This document shows positions 57,635-64,000 of a DNA stretch of 64,000 bases, one piece after another. A program made the translations under genes and the position numbers. This stretch comes from Aaosphaeria pasadenensis (taxonomy: Eukaryota > Ascomycota > Dothideomycetes > Pleosporales). A model generated the notes under the pieces. That model was not told the DNA's origin, did not search any database, and saw only the letters and a list, made by a program, of their open reading frames with translations. Location: contig JAKLMB010000046.1 in assembly GCA_022813625.1 (NCBI GenBank), positions 124,001 to 188,000 on the forward strand, in the 5' to 3' direction. Position 1 is the first letter of the stretch. Each line of letters begins with the position of its first letter.

Positions 57635-59649
57635 ATTCCAGCAAACATAAACATATCTATCTACTGTGTACGTCTTCGGACACTGTACATTGTCCATAAT
57701 TTTTATTTACATTTTCTCTGGTTATTCTTAGTTTTATCACATACAAGCTTTCTATTATTAAAAACCTAGCTAGCTTGAAAAAAAAGTCTACACAGGGACT
57801 CCATACACGTCCCACCGAATAAATATTATCTAAAAACTCCAAAACAAATAACCCACATCGGACAACTATCGGCCTCTCAGGTCCGCTAATATTTCAATTT
57901 CCGCATTATGGAAGTAGTCAGAATAATCATATGAGTCAGAAAGGGAAGAAAGAATAAGAAAATAGAACACGTCCGAGATCCGGGGTGGATTTCTGAATAA
58001 TTGACCCTTTGTAAATCACCCTCCGACTCTACTACCTAGGTACCTACCAAGGTAGGTAATTTCTATGACTAGGTTTCGGGACATGTGGAGGCAGACTCCC
58101 GCTGACCGTTAGGTGGCGGAGAGAGCGATGTTACATCTGTATCTCTCAAGCAGATCACCTTACGAAGAGTGGTAATGTGCATACGAATCGACTAGGGGCT
58201 AAAATAACCTCCGCTGCAACTTAACTACTTGTACTAGAATACACCCTACTCACATGTATGATGTATTGACCGACCTAGGTACTCGTGTCTATCTACCAAA
58301 CATGAAAGATCCGAAAGTCGGGGGTCGCTTGTGGCGTTTGGCATGTGGCGTGTGGCGTAGATTATACAGCCAGTCCAAGCGAGTTGAAAGACGCCCAGGT
58401 AGTCTACATCCTACTGGAACAGATAAATAAAGCGTGGGATGCGGAGATAGCGGTAATGTACGAGGTAATACGGAGGAATTGAAGCTGCGATGCACGGCGT
58501 ATGCGCTGCGCGGCGATGCGATGCGATGCCGATACCGATGCTGATGCTGATGCAATTTAGAGATGCTGCGGGGAAGAAAGCGAGGGGGAAGATGAGGGGG
58601 GAGGACGGGAGAGAGATGGGATCTAGCGAATAGGATGGGTAGGGAGGCTGATTATGCAGGTGGGAAGGATGGAGGATGGGGGGACGCCTGTCTCACGATT
58701 GTGTACCTACTTTGTACACCAGGGTAGACACATGCCCAGATAGGTACCTGGTAACTACCTAGTCTATACGGAGCACTCCGTCCCCCAGCTAGTAGACTAC
58801 ACAGTATTCTTCTACTCGTGGTACTACTATCTATTTCGAACAGTAACTGGCTGCGTTCGCCGATGTTACGGACAATCTATAACCGCGGCCGGTACCCCTC
58901 TCCCAACTATTAGGTAGATTAGAACAAACAAAAAGGGCGAGAATGGATATGTCGTCAGAGCGTACAATTATTGCTCAGTAAGATCGATTTACAGTACTCC
59001 GTAGTGGTATTTCCATAGTATGTTTGTATTTAACAAAGATTTTTTTGACAAGGATTAGAAGGAAATCAATGGCCTTACAATTAATAGCATTGAATGAACA
59101 TCTGTTGGAAATCTTGAAGAAAACGATATGGGATACCTGCATCCTCAATCGCCCTCTCCGCATTAGCGGGGATGCCTACAAGTTGGTTCTTTGTTCCATT
59201 ATTCGTATTCCTATGTATGATACCAAGATATACCGGCACATAACGCATGTAGCCGACGTGGCTACATGGAATCGCAATGTATGATGGCCTCCGGTGGTTG
59301 GTCGCTCGTACAATCGTTGGGGCTAGGTCATCAGCGTCGTTCTGATTCGCGGTGAGGGGAAATCCCTCCGATCTTCGGCCCTGGAGCTTTTATTCGCCCT
59401 CAAACTCTCCCAAATCCTACTCGTAATTACTCCTCCCTCCTCACACCTGAAATCATATTTCAACTGCCACTAACTCCTCCTCTCTTCCCTTTCTCTCCGC
59501 TTTGATTCTACTTACTCACTCCTCCATTCTCCTCGTCAATTTCTTTTCTCCAAACCCTATACCCAATTCCCCATCTACTACTATCATAAACAATTCGTAT
59601 CTAACCGAGCCGTATATTCGCCAAACTTCCCTCTCAAAGATACACGACT
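57635..59649. promoter_or_regulatory. Long intergenic region upstream of isopropylmalate isomerase gene
   Basis: Two kilobases without a supported gene. It contains TACCTAGGTACCTACC and relatives (near 58030-58056, 58270, 58740-58765), a short microsatellite of GATGC/GATGCT units at about 58510-58553, and a long C/T-rich tract (59390-59570) just before the start, a common feature of strong fungal promoters and leaders. No tRNA was seen. Confidence 0.5.
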
Positions 59650-62174
59650 ATGCCTTCTGCTGTCAAACCCCCGCAGACCCTCTACGATAAGGTCTTCCAG
59701 GACCACGTCGTTGAGGAAAAGGAAGATGGCACAGTCACTCTTTACATCGGTGCGTTGTTTCAATTATTACCTCTCTAAATTCTCGCTTCGCATCACTAAC
59801 GCCACTCCAGACAGACATCTTGTTCACGAAGTGACATCACCAGTACGAGCCCCCCGACGGAAGCCGCATACAACCCCCGACCAAAGTCATTACTAACACA
59901 CACCACAGCAAGCCTTCGAAGGCCTCCGAAATGCATCAAGAAAAGTGCGGAGACCAGACTGCACTCTCGCGACCGTCGACCATGTATGTTTTGCACATGC
60001 CCTCTTTCCGGGCTCGCGCCTATACGAGTACTGACAACACGCCTCTCCAAAAGAACATCCCCACTTCTTCAAGAAAGAACCTCACCACCACCGACAAATT
60101 CATCGAAGAGGCCGACTCACGGACCCAAGTAACCACTCTTGAGGACAATGTCAAAGCTTTCGATCTCACATATTTCGGTCTCGATGATAAGCGACAGGGC
60201 ATCGTCCACATCATCGGCCCCGAGCAAGGTTTCACCCTTCCCGGAACCACCGTCGTCTGCGGCGACAGCCATACCTCCACCCATGGCGCATTCGGCGCAC
60301 TCGCCTTCGGCATTGGTACCAGCGAGGTCGAGCATGTTCTCGCCACTCAGACCCTCATCACCCGGCGGAGTAAGAACATGAAGGTGCAGGTCGATGGAGA
60401 GCTCGGCCCGGGTGTGAGCAGCAAGGACGTTGTCCTTCACATAATCGGTGTCATCGGAACTGCCGGAGGTACCGGTGCTGTCATCGAGTTCTGTGGTTCC
60501 TCAATTCGTGCGTTGAGCATGGAAGCCCGCATGTCCATGTGTAATATGTCCATTGAGGGAGGAGCACGAGCTGGCATGGTCGCTCCCGACAACATTACCA
60601 TCGAATACCTCAAGGGTCGTCCCCTTGCTCCCAAGGTCGACTCTCCTGAGTGGAAGAAGGCTGTCAACTACTGGCTCAGCTTGAAGACTGATGAAGACGC
60701 CAAGTTCGACATCGAGGTCTACATTGACGCTAAGGACATCGCTCCTACGATCTCTTGGGGAACCTCGCCTCAGGACGTTGTTCCTATCACCGGAAAGGTC
60801 CCCGGACCCGAGGATTTCCAGGACGAGGTCAAGAAGGAGGCTTGCGTGAGAGCACTCAAGTACATGGGTCTCACGGCCGGAACTCCCATGCAGGAGATCC
60901 TACTCGACAAGGTCTTCATCGGATCTTGCACGAATGCACGCATCGAGGATCTCCGTGCCGCCGCACGTATCGTTGACGGAAAGAAGATCGCAAAGAATAT
61001 CAAGCGCGCCATGATCGTTCCTGGATCAGGTCTCGTGAAGACGCAAGCAGAAAAGGAGGGTCTCGATAAGATCTTCGAGGATGCAGGATTCGAATGGAGA
61101 GAAGCAGGTTGCTCGATGTGCCTTGGAATGAACCCTGACATCTTATCCCCCGGCGAGCGCTGCGCTAGTACCTCGAATCGTAACTTTGAAGGTCGTCAAG
61201 GAGCTGGTGGCCGAACCCATTTGATGTCCCCAGCCATGGCGGCCGCTGCAGCCATTGTAGGAACCCTTGCCGATGTCCGCAAGATTGCACCCCAGTCCAT
61301 CGCTCCAGCCAAGGGATCTCCAAAGATCGAACTCGATGCACACATGGAGGATATCAGCAGCGACGAGGACCTTGACCGCATTATCGACGCTCCTGTCGAC
61401 CCGGTGTCTGTCGCCCCCAAGTCCGCACCCTCAGCTTCTGCCTCCGCAGGCATGCCCAAGTTCGAGACCCTCCGCGGATACGCCGCCCCCATGGACGTAG
61501 CCAACATCGACACAGACGCCATCATCCCCAAGCAATTCCTCAAGACGATCAAGCGCTCAGGTCTCGGCTCCGCGCTCTTCCACGCTTGGCGCTACGTCCC
61601 TGGTGGCGACCAAGAGTCTCCCGACTTTGTTCTCAATAAGGAGCCGTATCGCAACTCCAAGATCCTCGTCTGCACAGGTCCTAACTTCGGCTGCGGTTCG
61701 AGTCGAGAGCACGCTCCTTGGGCACTCCTCGACTTCGGCATCAAGTGCATCATTGCCCCCTCTTTCGGCGACATCTTCTTCAACAACACCTTCAAGAACG
61801 GCATGTTGCCCATCCGGATAGACGACCAGGCTGTCCTTGAGAAGATCGCAGCAGTCAGCAAAGAAGGCAAAGAACTCGAGGTTGACCTCGTCAACCAAGT
61901 GATCCGCGACGCCTCCAACGGCGAACAGCTCGCCTCTTTCGACGTCGAGGAGTTCCGAAAGCACTGCCTCGTCAACGGCCTCGACGACATCGGCCTGACC
62001 ATGGCCAGCGTCGACAAGATCGAGCAGCACGAGGCGAGACGCACACGTGAGTGGCCCTGGCTTGACGGCAGCGGATACCTTGCCCGTCACCGCAAGGGCC
62101 CAGTCAAGATCGAGGCCCAGAGCGTCCCCAAAACGAACAGAGGCGAGATCGTCAAGGAGCCGCTTGACTGGTAA
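59650..62174 (+). CDS. LEU1: 3-isopropylmalate dehydratase (alpha-isopropylmalate isomerase)
   Basis: Exons 59650-59749, 59811-59842, 59909-59983 and 60054-62174 give 775 residues, the usual size of the fungal fused enzyme. The aconitase-like large-subunit part has GDSHTSTHGAFGALAFG, the [4Fe-4S] ligands in FIGSCTNARIEDL and GCSMCLGMNPD, and the SNRNFEGRQG signature. A linker of about 60 residues leads to the swivel (small-subunit) domain with PMDVANIDTDAIIPKQFLK and GPNFGCGSSREHAPWAL. It catalyses the second leucine-biosynthesis step in the cytosol. Gene naming differs among fungi. Exon 2 is only 32 nt long. Confidence 0.95.
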
Positions 62175-62925
62175 ACTCCAGCCACCTCTTCCTTCTCTCT
62201 CTCCCTCTCTCTCTTTCTTCTTCGACTCTATCACGAATAACTCTTATCATGCAAACGGTTCTTCTAAATGGGTGGGGAGATAATGTTCACAAAAGTTTCG
62301 TGTGATGAAAATCAAAGGTTCTTATCTTTTGGGGAACCTCCAATGGCGTTGTCTTTCTTACGTAGTCCTCTCTTACACACTCACGCACGCGCATGCCTGT
62401 TTGTTTGTCTGGTTCGAGATACTCAACAATATTACAATATTGCCATACGTATAATCATTCCTTTGCTTGAGCTGTGAATGTTGTGTAGTGTAGATTCGAT
62501 TAGGGTTGCTAGGCATCTGTACCCAAACTTTTCACTGGACAGCTTGTACAAAGGAACGACATGTGACCCAATACTGAGGCCTTGAAAACGCATTCAGGAC
62601 GGCCAGGACAGCTATCTGCTGGGAAGCAAGGCCGTTGTATTGTTTCCTTCTTGTTTCATGAAGCTGTGATGCATGCACAATGGGATCATACACGACCATC
62701 ATAAATCAATCGAGCGGCCGTAGCAGACTATCAGAATAGACGGCGCATTGTACAACTGATTGTTTATTTGGTGCTATATACTTGAATGATAAAATGATGA
62801 TATTCTCAAGCCTACCCAAAAGATCCAAAGACTATGGCCTTGCCGGACGTGTTGTCCTCCTGAACCATTGACTTTTCGAGCGTGAGAAGTAGGTGCGATG
62901 TACGTATCAGAAGTTCTTCACAGGT
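62175..62925. other. Convergent intergenic region
   Basis: 751 bp between the 3' ends of the isopropylmalate dehydratase and F-box genes. Begins with a CT-rich tract (62180-62225). No gene or repeat supported. Confidence 0.45.
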
Positions 62926-63975
62926 TTATGTCAGAAAGACCAGTTCGGCCAATTCCACCCAGGTGGTTGTAACTAAAATGGGGAGTCTGTATGGGGGAAG
63001 ATCACGTACCAGAGAATTCGAGCTCGTAGCTGACAGGTAGATCTGCGTCTGGCTCGTCTGCACGTATGAGGATCGGAATATGCGAGCAAAGCGGTTTCCG
63101 TTCTCGGACGTTAAATCGGATGCCTGAATTGCGACTAGGGCTCACCCAGAGGATGTTCTCGTCAAGCTGCACTGGACGTCGTGTGCTTTTTCCATTCGTG
63201 GGCGTATCAGTAGATGTGGGAGGAAGCACAGACGAAGCCTTCTTCAGCCATTCCCTCCATACTCTTACAACGCCTTCTTCGACGTCGACGAAACAGCTAA
63301 ATATGCCGCTCGACTCGCTGATCTTGACTAGGTTCGTCTGCGCTACGAGCTGGGTGAAAAGCTCGTGGGCTTCAAGACTGAGCGTTTGCTTGACCGTCTC
63401 CCCTCCTTCGTTGGGATCTGATGCCGTGCCCGGGATGACGTTGGAACTTTGGGAAGATGAAGACGATGACTGAGAGGCGTTGTATGTCCGTGAGCCCGGG
63501 ATATCGCCTGCGGGATGGGGTCGTTGGCGACGCACGACGCGCCGACCTGTGGGGTCAAGTTCGCGGCGATGAGGGCGGAAGCGCGAGTACAGGTTCTTTA
63601 TCTCTCCCAACCGAGATACATCGTCGGATTTCTTGTCGTGTATGCCAGCCGTGTATGCCGATAGTCCGTCTGTCCCTCGGTACGCACAGAAGTAGGGCGG
63701 TTCAGTCAACTTGGCAGATGGATGGTAACATTCTAGAAGTAGAGAGTGGGAATTTAGGCTTGAAGCAGAAACAAGGCGATTCTGGAGGATCCTTAGGATT
63801 AATGTGTAGATTCGGTGACAGATTAGTGTGAGTGGGAGGAGCTCGGGTGTAGGGAGGGGTGTGAGGATATGTAGAAGAAGCTTTCGCAATGGTTAGTGAT
63901 TTCGTCTCTCCATTTTCAGAGAATAAGGAGGATAAGAACCTCATTTGGAAGCTTGTATATATGACATTGATCCAT
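62926..63975 (-). CDS. F-box domain protein
   Basis: Exons 63975-63940, 63880-63010 and 62972-62926 give 317 residues. The tiny first exon (12 codons) ends in KLPNE and joins LLLHILTPLPTPELLPLTLICHRIY, recreating a textbook F-box, the Skp1-binding helix set of SCF ubiquitin ligases. The following part has a Ser-rich loop (SQSSSSSSQSS) and a C-terminal domain with SGIRFNVRERKPL and VSYELEFSGVTTTWVELAELVFLT; the substrate-recognition region does not resemble a known repeat type. The third exon supplies the last 15 residues. Conserved fungal F-box protein with unknown target. Confidence 0.82.
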
Positions 63976-64000
63976 ACTGAAGCTGTGAAAATACTTGGAG

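Noticed and set aside
58880..58900. A Leu3-type site (CCGGNNCCGG) near CCGGTACCCC upstream of the leucine gene
   Set aside because: Only the first half-site fits; two mismatches in a 10-bp consensus over 2 kb is not convincing.

Overview
The window is nuclear DNA of a filamentous ascomycete (Pezizomycotina; Dothideomycetes, perhaps Pleosporales, is my best guess). The basis is short GT-AG introns of about 45-90 nt, Zn(II)2Cys6 and Clr5-type regulators, ankyrin/STAND-type proteins, and a fungal polyketide cluster. I see no tRNA, rRNA, CRISPR or intact transposase. Gene ends below come from splice junctions I joined by hand. For every complete gene the joined exons sum to a multiple of three, which supports the models; two genes (the GDPD protein and the ankyrin protein) have unusual junctions that are described separately.

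Left accessory region (1-25.6 kb). A Zn2Cys6 regulator (cut by the window edge) is divergent from a monocarboxylate-type MFS transporter. An SPX-ankyrin-glycerophosphodiesterase (Gde1-like) protein with a damaged active site follows. Next is a STAND-N/ankyrin protein whose frame is interrupted by a 29-bp tandem duplication, then a MITE-like element. A second Zn2Cys6 regulator, an ACC-synthase-like aminotransferase and a one-polypeptide fusion of a PLP lyase with an M20 deacylase form a possible small amino-acid module. Beyond them lie a homeobox/C2H2 regulator, a putative PD-(D/E)XK-like protein, a P-loop GTPase ending in a CaaX box, and a Clr5-domain protein.

Polyketide cluster (25.8-50.8 kb). 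Six genes alternate strictly in direction: NR-PKS (SAT-KS-AT-PT-ACP-R) on -, FAD monooxygenase on +, SnoaL-like protein on -, MDR oxidoreductase on +, MFS exporter on -, HR-PKS (KS-AT-DH-MT-ER-KR-ACP) on +. The likely logic is that the HR-PKS builds a reduced chain, the SAT domain of the NR-PKS takes it as starter, the NR-PKS extends and cyclises it (PT) and releases an aromatic aldehyde (R), the FAD enzyme hydroxylates the ring, and the small enzymes tailor it. The layout is azaphilone/asperfuranone-like, but the NR-PKS has no C-methyltransferase and the HR-PKS MT domain looks dead, so a non-methylated product is expected. No dedicated regulator lies inside the cluster.

Right conserved block (51.5-64 kb). 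A disordered membrane protein, Seh1-like nucleoporin, Alg7, isopropylmalate isomerase and an F-box protein are mostly housekeeping genes, so the cluster sits at the edge between accessory and conserved DNA.
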